Below are positions 8,273 to 14,911 of a stretch of DNA of 20,882 nt, in pieces. Location: contig CAMLKS010000005.1 in the NCBI GenBank assembly GCA_946480675.1, positions 1 to 20,882 of the forward strand, written 5' to 3'. Positions within the stretch are counted from its first letter, which is position 1. Each line of letters opens with the position of its first letter. This stretch comes from an uncultured Bacteroidota bacterium (GTDB lineage: Bacteria > Bacteroidota > Bacteroidia > Chitinophagales > Chitinophagaceae). Made by a program: the position numbers and the translations under genes. The notes beneath the pieces were generated by a model that saw nothing but the letters and a program-made list of their open reading frames with translations, had not been told where the DNA came from and did no database searches.

Positions 8273-9151
8273 ATGCTGGTAGCACTCTACAACCGCACAT
8301 TCGAGCCGCAGGATATACCCACGCTGCAGCACATCATACAACTACTGGAAATGAACACCATGCAAATGGTGTTCTATAAGGATTTTTATGAGCGTATATC
8401 CCCGCATATACAACTGAAGGCTACGCCGCGCCTGTTTACCGGCAAGAGCGACCTGCCCTTTCATACCGATATGCTCTTCAGCCTGGGGGGCGATGGCACC
8501 CTACTGGATACGGTATGCTTTGTAGGCGGCAGCAATATACCGCTGATAGGCATCAACCTGGGCAGGCTGGGTTTCCTGGCAGCGATACCTGAAGAGGAAG
8601 TGGAAGCAGCCATATTATCGCTGGTACGCGGCTCTTATACGCTGGAAAAGCGCAGCCTGCTACACTTAGACAGCAGTGTACCCCTGTTTGGCGATGTACC
8701 TTTTGCCTTGAATGAATTTACCATCCACCGGAAGGATTCTTCATCGATGATAAAGATACATACCTACCTGAATGGCGAATTTCTGAATACCTATTGGGCC
8801 GATGGGCTGGTAGTGGCAACACCTACAGGCTCTACGGGCTATTCCCTGAGTTGCGGCGGGCCGGTGATATTTCCCCAGACATCCAGCTTTATCATAACAG
8901 CGGTAGCCCCGCACAACCTGAACACCCGCCCCGTGGTGGTGCCCGATGACAATGTGATATCTTTTGAAGTAGAAGGGCGCACGGAGCAGTTTTTGTGTAC
9001 GCTGGATTCGCGGACAGAGATCATTACCAGTGGTGTGCAACTGGCGGTAAAAAAAGAGGCTTTCACCATATCGCTGGTGCGGCCGGATGAACATAATTTC
9101 CTGAAAACCATCCGGCAGAAGTTGTACTGGGGGGTGGACAGACGCAATTAG
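8273..9151 (+). CDS. nadK: NAD kinase
   Basis: This cytosolic enzyme phosphorylates NAD+ to NADP+. The 292-residue length is normal. Diagnostic motifs are GGDGTLLDT (72-80, with catalytic-region Asp74), GINLGRLGFLA (93-103), LNEFTIHR (146-153, Asn147-Glu148) and TPTGSTGYSLS (183-193). The ATG at 8273 lies 8 bases after the Omp85 gene and fits the family N-terminus. The next gene, a DUF6089 barrel, appears to have its own -7 element. The closeness of nadK to a DUF6089 gene recalls an arrangement seen in other Bacteroidota. Confidence 0.95.
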   Translation: MLVALYNRTFEPQDIPTLQHIIQLLEMNTMQMVFYKDFYERISPHIQLKATPRLFTGKSDLPFHTDMLFSLGGDGTLLDTVCFVGGSNIPLIGINLGRLGFLAAIPEEEVEAAILSLVRGSYTLEKRSLLHLDSSVPLFGDVPFALNEFTIHRKDSSSMIKIHTYLNGEFLNTYWADGLVVATPTGSTGYSLSCGGPVIFPQTSSFIITAVAPHNLNTRPVVVPDDNVISFEVEGRTEQFLCTLDSRTEIITSGVQLAVKKEAFTISLVRPDEHNFLKTIRQKLYWGVDRRN

Positions 9152-9176
9152 GGCCGCCGCAAAAACAATAAACTTT

Positions 9177-9184
9177 TACATTTG
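9177..9184 (+). promoter_or_regulatory. -7 element of the DUF6089 gene
   Basis: TACATTTG exactly matches TAnnTTTG in the 54-base gap after nadK and sits 21 bases before the ATG at 9206. No good -33 TTG lies at the right distance. Confidence 0.5.
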
Positions 9185-9205
9185 TAGTTATACCTTCGGT
9201 AGAAT

Positions 9206-10069
9206 ATGCGAAAGATAGTAGCCCTTATAGGATGGATAATATGCTGTACAGCCACGGAAAAGTTGCACGCGCAAAGCTTCTTTACCGGTACGGAGTATGG
9301 CTTTGGCATCGGCGGGGCACAATACTTTGGCGACCTGAATGATAATTACGGGCTGAAATATATACGCCAGGCAGGTAGCGTATTTACCCGCATACACGTC
9401 AACCCGTTCATAGCCGTGCGCTTTTCGGCCAACTATGCGCATATAGGCTACGATGACAAATTATCTTCCAACTACTACAATAAGAAACGCAACCTCAACT
9501 TCCAGAGCGATATAATAGAAGCTGCCGTGCAGGCTGAATTCAACTTCTTCCGTTTTACCACGGGTGAGGATAAAGCACGCTTTACACCTTACCTTACGGG
9601 CGGTATCGGGGGGTTTTATTTTAACCCCTATACCAAGTATAACGGCGTGCGCTATAACCTGAAGGATATGGGCACAGAGGGTCAGTTTGTGGGCTATGCC
9701 GATCGTATCTACAGCAATTTCAATATCTGCTTTCCGCTGGGGGTGGGTGTGAAATACTGGCTGCGCCCGGGTGTGAACCTTGGCTTTGAAATAAGCCACC
9801 GGCTGACACTATCGGACTATATAGATGACGTAAGCACTACGTATGTAGACCGTACCCTGTTTGACCCGAACCCTTCCAACCCATCGCCGGCGTATATACT
9901 GCAAGACCGTTCGCTGGAAAAAGAAGGCGAGCCGCTGGGCAGGCCGGGCAAACAGCGTGGCAACAGCGCCACCAAAGACCAGTACATGACCTTCATGTTC
10001 AATATCTCCTTCCAGTTCAAAACCTATCGCTGCCCGTCGTGGCTGAAAGGCGGGTATTTTATGTACTAA
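9206..10069 (+). CDS. DUF6089-type outer-membrane beta-barrel, PorG-like
   Basis: This 287-residue protein has a signal peptide ending KLHAQ (cut after residue 22) and then GTEYGFGIGGAQYFGDLN, the hallmark opening of DUF6089 barrels. Strand-like alternation follows, with RFSANYAHIGYDD, TPYLTGGIGGFYFNP and VGVKYWLRPGVNLGFEISHR. PorG of Porphyromonas gingivalis, a T9SS outer-membrane component, is of this general type. Equivalence here is inferred from family and context: porX lies 1.3 kb downstream and a T9SS cargo gene is in the window. In many Bacteroidota the DUF6089 gene is followed by uppS and bamA; here two small membrane-protein genes follow. The first starts 16 bases after this stop. 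A generic OmpA-like barrel is the alternative. Confidence 0.78.
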   Translation: MRKIVALIGWIICCTATEKLHAQSFFTGTEYGFGIGGAQYFGDLNDNYGLKYIRQAGSVFTRIHVNPFIAVRFSANYAHIGYDDKLSSNYYNKKRNLNFQSDIIEAAVQAEFNFFRFTTGEDKARFTPYLTGGIGGFYFNPYTKYNGVRYNLKDMGTEGQFVGYADRIYSNFNICFPLGVGVKYWLRPGVNLGFEISHRLTLSDYIDDVSTTYVDRTLFDPNPSNPSPAYILQDRSLEKEGEPLGRPGKQRGNSATKDQYMTFMFNISFQFKTYRCPSWLKGGYFMY

Positions 10070-10085
10070 TCCTTACTACGCACCT

Positions 10086-10322
10086 ATGGACTTCTTTAAA
10101 AGGCTATCTGACCCGGTTTATTTTAGCAGGTTTGGCAACCGCTTTAACCTAGTATTCAGCATCCTTTCCATTTTGTTCTGGTGCTTTATGATCTACATGT
10201 CTGTAGATTCCGGCAAACCAAAAATGGCGGGTTTCTGGGCCATATGGATATTAGTTAGTGTGGGTAATATGATAAGAAGTATAAAACGCCTGAAAAGATT
10301 GAACGCTAACCTCAATCCTTAA
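10086..10322 (+). CDS. Small two-helix membrane protein, copy 1 of a tandem pair
   Basis: This 78-residue protein is unrecognised. It has an amphipathic start, the motif LSDPVYFSRFGNRFN (7-21), a strong membrane helix at about 22-40, a second hydrophobic stretch at about 48-63, and a basic tail (RSIKRLKRLN). It matches the gene at 10408-10638 at about 43 of 73 aligned residues (hand count, ungapped), so the two arose by duplication. It starts 16 bases after the DUF6089 gene and could share its transcript. Its stop codon overlaps the stop of an antisense acetyltransferase relic by two bases. Selection on the protein is suggested because the central motif is kept in both copies while the tails differ. 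Confidence 0.75.
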   Translation: MDFFKRLSDPVYFSRFGNRFNLVFSILSILFWCFMIYMSVDSGKPKMAGFWAIWILVSVGNMIRSIKRLKRLNANLNP

Positions 10323-10372
10323 TTCCCAATTTCCAAACTCACATTTACCCACTCAGGCTCAAAGCTGGCTTG
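10319..10372 (-). pseudogene. Relic of the 3' end of an SSAT-like acetyltransferase gene
   Basis: Bases 10329-10371 match 10734-10776, inside the intact acetyltransferase gene, at 39 of 43 positions without gaps. Read on the minus strand the relic encodes ASFEPEWVNVSLEIGN and a TAA at 10321-10319. The intact protein ends ASFDPEWVNVSLEIGS. Upstream of this, one missing T at 10371/10372 shifts the frame. Weaker similarity (TTTTCTGTA...GTTGAT against TTTTTTGTAGAAGTTGAT) may continue to about 10407, directly before the second membrane-protein ATG. The relic cannot make an enzyme. It marks the boundary of a tandem duplication. Confidence 0.75.
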
Positions 10373-10407
10373 TATTATGCATTAGGCATTTTCTGTATCT
10401 TGTTGAT

Positions 10408-10638
10408 ATGAACCTGTTTGAAAAACTATCCGACCCTGTTTATTTCAGTAAGTTTGGCAACCGCTTCAATATTGTGATCAGCATACTCGCTATACTATTG
10501 TGGAGCTTTATGATCTATATGGCTCTCCATTCTGATACACCTAAGAAAGCCATATTATGGGGATTGTTTCTATGCCTTAGCGTGAGTAATATGATAAAAA
10601 GTATAAGGCAACTGCGTAGGCAAAATCCTAAATTCTAA
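10408..10638 (+). CDS. Small two-helix membrane protein, copy 2 of a tandem pair
   Basis: This 76-residue protein is unrecognised and paralogous to the gene at 10086-10322. LSDPVYFSKFGNRFN is at 7-21, a membrane helix at about 22-40, a second at about 48-63 and a basic tail (SIRQLRRQN). Differences between the copies concentrate in the second helix and the tail; residues 7-21 differ at one position only. The 85-base gap to the convergent acetyltransferase holds a CCCCTAAAGGGG hairpin and an A/T-rich run with repeated TTAAC. No known family could be named. Confidence 0.75.
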   Translation: MNLFEKLSDPVYFSKFGNRFNIVISILAILLWSFMIYMALHSDTPKKAILWGLFLCLSVSNMIKSIRQLRRQNPKF

Positions 10639-10658
10639 TATCGAAATACTAACCCCAA

Positions 10659-10670
10659 CCCCTAAAGGGG
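10659..10670. terminator. CCCCTAAAGGGG hairpin between convergent genes
   Basis: A four-base GC stem with a TAAA loop lies between the stop of the second membrane-protein gene and the stop of the acetyltransferase. It is followed by CTTTCCCTTC on the plus strand. It is a weak terminator by itself. Similar CCCCTAAAGGGG strings are, from memory, common between genes in Bacteroidota, so it may be a dispersed element. Confidence 0.35.
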
Positions 10671-10723
10671 CTTTCCCTTCAGTACCAATTAACTTATTAA
10701 CCAGTTAACCCATCAACTAATTC

Positions 10724-11188
10724 CTAACTGCCGATTTCCAAACTCACATTCACCCATTCAGGGTCGAAGCTGGCTTTGTATTTTTTGTAGAAGTTGATGG
10801 CGGGTTCATTCCAGTCGAGCACCTGCCATAGCATACCGCTGTAGCCTTTTTCTTTGGCTATGGTTATCAATTTATCCATCAGCAAGCTGCCAATGCCCTT
10901 ACCACGCCATGCCTCTGTTACCAGTATATCTTCCAGGTACATACGCTGGCCCTTCCAGGTGCTGTAGCGTATATAGTACAGTGCAAAGCCTACTACAGTG
11001 CCATCCACTTCCGCTACCAGCGCCCACCATACAGGCTTATCGCCAAAGCCGCTTTCTATAAAATGTTCCAGGCTTACCGTTACCGCTTCGGGTGCGCGCT
11101 CGTACGCCGCCAGCTCGTGCACCAGTTCCATCATACGCGGGCAATCGGCAGCGGTAGCGTGGCGTATCGTAATATTATCCATTGGCAT
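10724..11188 (-). CDS. GNAT acetyltransferase of the spermidine/spermine (SSAT) type
   Basis: This 154-residue N-acetyltransferase uses acetyl-CoA. The layout follows diamine/polyamine acetyltransferases such as human SAT1: ITIRHATAADCPRM (6-19), ELAAYE (25-30), GFALYYIRYSTWKGQRMYLE (67-86), the acetyl-CoA pyrophosphate loop RGKGIG (95-100), and DWNEPAINFYKK (125-136) with probable general acid Tyr134. The true substrate may be a polyamine, a diamine or another amine. A start at the third residue (11182) is also possible. A CATCTTTG -7-like site (11240-11233) precedes it. Its 3' end exists a second time as a relic at 10319-10372. It is divergent from porX across 136 bases. Confidence 0.9.
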   Translation of the reverse strand: MPMDNITIRHATAADCPRMMELVHELAAYERAPEAVTVSLEHFIESGFGDKPVWWALVAEVDGTVVGFALYYIRYSTWKGQRMYLEDILVTEAWRGKGIGSLLMDKLITIAKEKGYSGMLWQVLDWNEPAINFYKKYKASFDPEWVNVSLEIGS

Positions 11189-11324
11189 TATTTTTAGAAC
11201 AATAGCGTGGTTATTATCACGTTATAGGTGTGCAAAGATGATAAACTTGCGTTAAAGAGATAGGATAGCAGTATCGATAAACGTAATTTAGCCATGCAAG
11301 CCTCCAAAACAACACATTATCAAT

Positions 11325-12887
11325 ATGAATACAATACAGGGTGAAATACTATGGGTGGATGATGAGATCGATTCCCTCAAATCGCAGATATTATTCCTGA
11401 AAAATAAAGGCTACGAAGTAACCCCCCTCAGCAATGGCCACGATGCGCTGGAACTGCTGAAGGAAAAAACGGTAGATGTAGTGATGCTGGATGAAAGCAT
11501 GCCCGGCCTAACAGGGCTGGAAACACTGGCACGCATTAAAGAAATGCACCCCAACCTGCCCGTGGTGATGGTGACCAAGAACGAGGCCGAAAACATAATG
11601 GAAGAAGCCATAGGCGGGCAGATAACCGACTACCTGATAAAGCCGGTGAACCCCAACCAGGTACTGCTATCGCTGAAGAAGATAATGGATACGAAAAGGC
11701 TGGTGAGTGAAAAGACCACTACGGCCTACCAGCAGGATTTCCGCAACCTGTTTATGGCGCTGAGCTCGAACCCCAATCATGAAGAATGGAAAGAGCTGTA
11801 CCGCAAACTGGTGTACTGGGAGCTGGAAATGGCGCGCAGCGATAGCGATGAGATGATGGAGGTGCTGCAAAGCCAGAAGTCGGAAGCGAATACGGAGTTC
11901 TTCAAATTCGTATCGAAAAACTATGCGAACTGGGTGAAGAAAACCGCTACCGATGCGCCGCTGTTGTCACACGAACTATTTAAGCGTAAAGTAGCACCGC
12001 ACCTGGAACAAGGCAAGCCTACCTTCCTGGTAGTGATAGACAACCTGCGCTATGACCAGTGGAAGATGCTGCAGCCCATTATGCAGGAAAGCTTTCGCCC
12101 GGTAGAAGAGGATATGTTTTACAGCATACTGCCTACCGCTACGCAATATGCGCGTAATGCGCTGTTTGCAGGTATGCTGCCGGTAGATATAGAAGCGCAA
12201 TTCCCGAACGAGTGGAAGAACGATGATGAGGAAGGTGGCAAGAACCTGTTTGAAGAAACCTTTCTGCGCTACCAGATGAAACAGCTGAAGCTGGACCACC
12301 TGAAAACACAGTACATCAAAATAACCAATAACGAGAATGGCAAGCTGCTGGAAGATAATATCCATAACTGCCTGAATAACGACCTGACGGTTATCGTGTA
12401 CAACTTTGTAGATATGCTGTCGCACGCACGTACAGAAATGGAAGTGCTGAAAGAGCTGGCGGGCGATGAAGTATCGTACCGGTCGCTTACGGTGAGCTGG
12501 TTTGAACACTCGCCACTATACCGTGCGCTGAAGAAGATAGCCGATAAGAACATACAGGTGATGGTAACCACCGACCACGGCACCGTGCGCGTAAAGACGC
12601 CGAGCAAGTGCGTGGGCGACAGGGCTACTACCACCAACCTGCGCTATAAGCATGGTAAGAATCTGCAGTATGAAGCCAAAGATGTGCTGGCCTTCCGCAA
12701 CCCGCAGGATGCTGCACTGCCGAAGCCCAATGTAAGTTCTACCTTCATCTTTGCGAAGGAGGATGTGTTTTTGTGCTATCCCAATAACTACAACCATTAT
12801 GTGAATTACTACCGCAATACCTTTCAGCACGGCGGTATATCGCTGGAAGAAATGCTGGTGCCGGTGGTAAGGATGGTGAGTAAGTAG
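11325..12887 (+). CDS. porX: T9SS response regulator PorX (receiver plus PglZ domain)
   Basis: This 520-residue protein controls the type IX secretion system. In P. gingivalis, PorX works with the sensor PorY and the sigma factor SigP and binds the T9SS protein PorL. The receiver domain (6-120) has the acidic pair VDDE (11-14), phosphoacceptor Asp56 in VVMLDESMPG, Thr84 and Lys106 (DYLIKP). After a helical linker comes a PglZ/alkaline-phosphatase-like domain. Its likely metal or catalytic residues are Asp239 (VVIDNLRYDQW), Thr271 (LPTATQ), Asp363/His367 (FVDMLSH), Asp417/His418 (TTDHGT) and His502 (FQHGGISLEE). Length and order match PorX (about 518 residues). porY is not adjacent, as is usual. 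A TAATTTAG site at 11284-11291 is a weak promoter candidate. Confidence 0.93.
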   Translation: MNTIQGEILWVDDEIDSLKSQILFLKNKGYEVTPLSNGHDALELLKEKTVDVVMLDESMPGLTGLETLARIKEMHPNLPVVMVTKNEAENIMEEAIGGQITDYLIKPVNPNQVLLSLKKIMDTKRLVSEKTTTAYQQDFRNLFMALSSNPNHEEWKELYRKLVYWELEMARSDSDEMMEVLQSQKSEANTEFFKFVSKNYANWVKKTATDAPLLSHELFKRKVAPHLEQGKPTFLVVIDNLRYDQWKMLQPIMQESFRPVEEDMFYSILPTATQYARNALFAGMLPVDIEAQFPNEWKNDDEEGGKNLFEETFLRYQMKQLKLDHLKTQYIKITNNENGKLLEDNIHNCLNNDLTVIVYNFVDMLSHARTEMEVLKELAGDEVSYRSLTVSWFEHSPLYRALKKIADKNIQVMVTTDHGTVRVKTPSKCVGDRATTTNLRYKHGKNLQYEAKDVLAFRNPQDAALPKPNVSSTFIFAKEDVFLCYPNNYNHYVNYYRNTFQHGGISLEEMLVPVVRMVSK

Positions 12888-12894
12888 CGGGGGA

Positions 12895-13359
12895 TTACTT
12901 TTTCTTTTTAGGCTTTATTTGCTGTAATTGTTTTACATCCAGCAGGTCTTGCGGCCTGCCTGTGGCTTTCTTATTCTTTATAAGCTCCTGCAGGCTGATG
13001 AAAGGAATAGTCACTTCGTTTTCCACCACCATTATTTTATTAGCGTAGGCTTCATCAAAGCCTACGCCATCTATAGATGTAAGTATATCTATTCGCAGGG
13101 GCGGATAGCCTATCTGGTTTACATAGCCCGGCTCCATGAAATCATCTTTTGTAAAGCCCAGCATCCCGAAGCCAAACGCTTTTATACACTTTAATACCCG
13201 CGTTGCATTCTTGTCGGTAATATTTATCCAAATATCAAGGTCGCCCGTATGGCGTGGCTTTCCATGCAGGGCAAGGGCATAGCCGCCTACCACCAGGTAT
13301 TGCACCTTGTGCTTATTGAGCAGTGCTATGAAATCTTCAAAATCCTGCGCGAGTATCAT
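12895..13359 (-). CDS. MNT/AbiEii-like nucleotidyltransferase of a two-gene cassette
   Basis: This 154-residue polymerase-beta-fold nucleotidyltransferase carries VGGYALALHG (24-33), the metal pair Asp40 and Asp42 in TGDLDIW, and a third acidic residue, Asp91, in RIDILTS. The end, SLQELIKNKKATGRPQDLLD (122-141), is the helix typical of stand-alone nucleotidyltransferases of the AbiEii and MNT groups. Relatives act as toxins or antitoxins that add nucleotides to tRNA or proteins, but the target here is unknown. Its ATG overlaps the stop of the upstream partner by 4 bases, so the two are translationally coupled. It is convergent with porX, with 7 bases between stops. A lysine-rich tail (KPKKKK) ends the protein. 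Confidence 0.85.
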   Translation of the reverse strand: MILAQDFEDFIALLNKHKVQYLVVGGYALALHGKPRHTGDLDIWINITDKNATRVLKCIKAFGFGMLGFTKDDFMEPGYVNQIGYPPLRIDILTSIDGVGFDEAYANKIMVVENEVTIPFISLQELIKNKKATGRPQDLLDVKQLQQIKPKKKK

Positions 13360-13760
13360 GGCTTCAGTTTCCTTTTTGAGAAAGCAGTCCTATCCATATG
13401 CTGTCCTTTGCGCAGTGATTGCTGAACGATGAAAGTAGCAGCTGCTATCCTTTCACCAGGTGTTTTGGTGAGCCAGTATTGCAGGTCGTCGGTAGCAGAT
13501 ATAGCGCCCATTTTCTGCCGAGTAGCAACAGGGACTATCTTATACAATTGTCTTTCGGGCGCTGGCTGCGGCTTATTGATAACTGGCTTGCGCTCTACCC
13601 GTACTTCATCATTTTCAAAAGCTACCTTGCTTTTAGAAAGATAGTTGTTCAGCGTATTATAGCTGAACTGCGGATGTATATCGCAAAACAATTTCAGGTT
13701 TGAAAAAACCTCCAACTGTTCTACCCCCCTTTTTTTCCAATATGCTGTAACGACACGCAT
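13356..13760 (-). CDS. Two-part partner of the nucleotidyltransferase, unknown function
   Basis: This 134-residue, basic protein is unrecognised by name. Residues 1-60 form one module, VFSNLKLFCDIHPQFSYNTL then NNYLSKSKVAF and VRVERKPV, which looks like a small helical recognition domain. A Pro/Gln-rich linker (61-72) follows. Residues about 91-134 form a second module, LQYWLTKTPGERIAAATFIV with MDRTAF near the end. From memory, small proteins with a TPGERI-like helix often precede nucleotidyltransferase genes, which supports a dedicated partner. It overlaps that gene by 4 bases. TAACTTTA at 13773-13766 is promoter-like but only 5 bases before the ATG, so a leaderless message or another promoter is implied. 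Antitoxin or adaptor roles are guesses. Confidence 0.75.
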   Translation of the reverse strand: MRVVTAYWKKRGVEQLEVFSNLKLFCDIHPQFSYNTLNNYLSKSKVAFENDEVRVERKPVINKPQPAPERQLYKIVPVATRQKMGAISATDDLQYWLTKTPGERIAAATFIVQQSLRKGQHMDRTAFSKRKLKP

Positions 13761-13918
13761 AACTATAAAGTTACGAAAAAAAGACCAATATAACAGGTAT
13801 ATTAGTCAACCTATGTCATAACTGATTTATTATCAAAATATCCTTTTCACAAAAATTTATCAGCGCGGCACAGGTTTGCAGCGCATAAATATGTAAACTT
13901 GTATAAAGCACGGACTAT

Positions 13919-14911
13919 ATGATGGAACCCGTTTCTGAACCGATATCATCGAACGCAACTACAGCCATACAGGGTTTAATAGCACAGATAGAAAAAGTAA
14001 TACGCGGCAAGCAGCACCAGGTAGAAATGGTGGTAACCTGCCTGCTGGCCGGTGGCCATATACTGATGGAAGACAACCCAGGCACGGGTAAGACCGTACT
14101 GGCACGCACGCTGGCGCAATGCATCAGTGGTGGCCGTGCGGGTGAGCATGTTATCTTTAAGCGTATACAGTTTACGCCAGACCTGCTGCCGATGGACCTG
14201 ATAGGCACCCATATTTTTGACGATAGTGCCAAGGAATTCATCTTTAAGAAAGGGCCGCTGTTTTGTAACGTGCTGCTGGCCGATGAGATAAACCGTGCAT
14301 CGCCCAAAGTGCAAAGCGCCCTGCTGGAAGCTATGGCCGAACACCAGATAACTGTAGGTGATACTACACTGAAACTGGAGAACATGTTCTTTACCATAGC
14401 CACCCAAAACCCGGTGGAAATGGAGGGCACCTACCCACTGCCTGCTGCGCAGCTGGACAGGTTCTTTATGAAAATATACTTTGGCTACGTTGATGAAGAA
14501 ACCGAGCTGAACATATATCGTGAGTACGTGGAGATAGCACAGAACCTGGTATCGCTGGAGCAGACACTGAGCCTGAACGATATACTGGACCTGCAAAAGC
14601 AGGCTGCCGGTGTATTTATACACGAAGAGATACTAAAAGCCGTTACCAACCTGGTGCGCGGCACACGTGCCCACCAGGATATAGCACTGGGTGCATCTAC
14701 CCGTAGCGGTATTGCCTTTATAAAATGTCTGCGCGCCTATGCACTGGTAAAGGGCCGCACCTTTGTGATAGAAGACGATGTGAAAGACATAGCCCGCGCT
14801 GTGCTGGAACACCGCCTGATATACCGCAACAAGGAAGGCAAACTGAAAGCACTGGAAAGCATCATCAACAAAGAAGCAGAAAGACTGGCGAAACTGAAAC
14901 TATATGCCTGA
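13919..14911 (+). CDS. MoxR-family AAA+ ATPase
   Basis: This 330-residue AAA+ ATPase is of the MoxR type; the family acts as chaperones for metal insertion, protein maturation or stress responses. It shows Walker A DNPGTGKT (52-59), RIQFTPDLLPMDLIG (82-96), Walker B LLADEINRASPKVQSALLEA (119-138), sensor 1 in ATQNPVEMEGTYPLP (Asn164), and AQLDRFFMK with Arg181. Length is standard. MoxR genes in Bacteroidota are usually followed by a DUF58 gene and VWA (BatA/BatB) genes. Here the stop overlaps a secreted TPR-like gene by 8 bases. Two consecutive ATGs (13919, 13922) could serve as start. TAAACTTG at 13894-13901 is a -7-like site with one base off. Confidence 0.93.
   Translation: MMEPVSEPISSNATTAIQGLIAQIEKVIRGKQHQVEMVVTCLLAGGHILMEDNPGTGKTVLARTLAQCISGGRAGEHVIFKRIQFTPDLLPMDLIGTHIFDDSAKEFIFKKGPLFCNVLLADEINRASPKVQSALLEAMAEHQITVGDTTLKLENMFFTIATQNPVEMEGTYPLPAAQLDRFFMKIYFGYVDEETELNIYREYVEIAQNLVSLEQTLSLNDILDLQKQAAGVFIHEEILKAVTNLVRGTRAHQDIALGASTRSGIAFIKCLRAYALVKGRTFVIEDDVKDIARAVLEHRLIYRNKEGKLKALESIINKEAERLAKLKLYA

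Noticed and set aside
11976..12509. A 177-codon minus-strand frame within porX
   Set aside because: Antisense to the PglZ domain of PorX; the composition is that of a shadow frame.
12895..13760. Naming the nucleotidyltransferase cassette a toxin-antitoxin system outright
   Set aside because: The polymerase-beta motifs are clear, but neither HEPN nor AbiEi motifs are seen in the partner and no toxicity can be inferred from sequence, so it is left as a cassette of unknown function.
13876..13901. A full promoter for the MoxR gene (TTG at 13876 and TAAACTTG at 13894)
   Set aside because: The spacer is only 15 bases, shorter than the usual 17-23, and the -7 box has a mismatch. It is mentioned with the gene but not listed separately.
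13761..13918. A small RNA or hidden gene in the AT-rich 158-base gap before the MoxR gene
   Set aside because: No open frame of note, no stable hairpin with a U-tract and no known RNA motif were seen.
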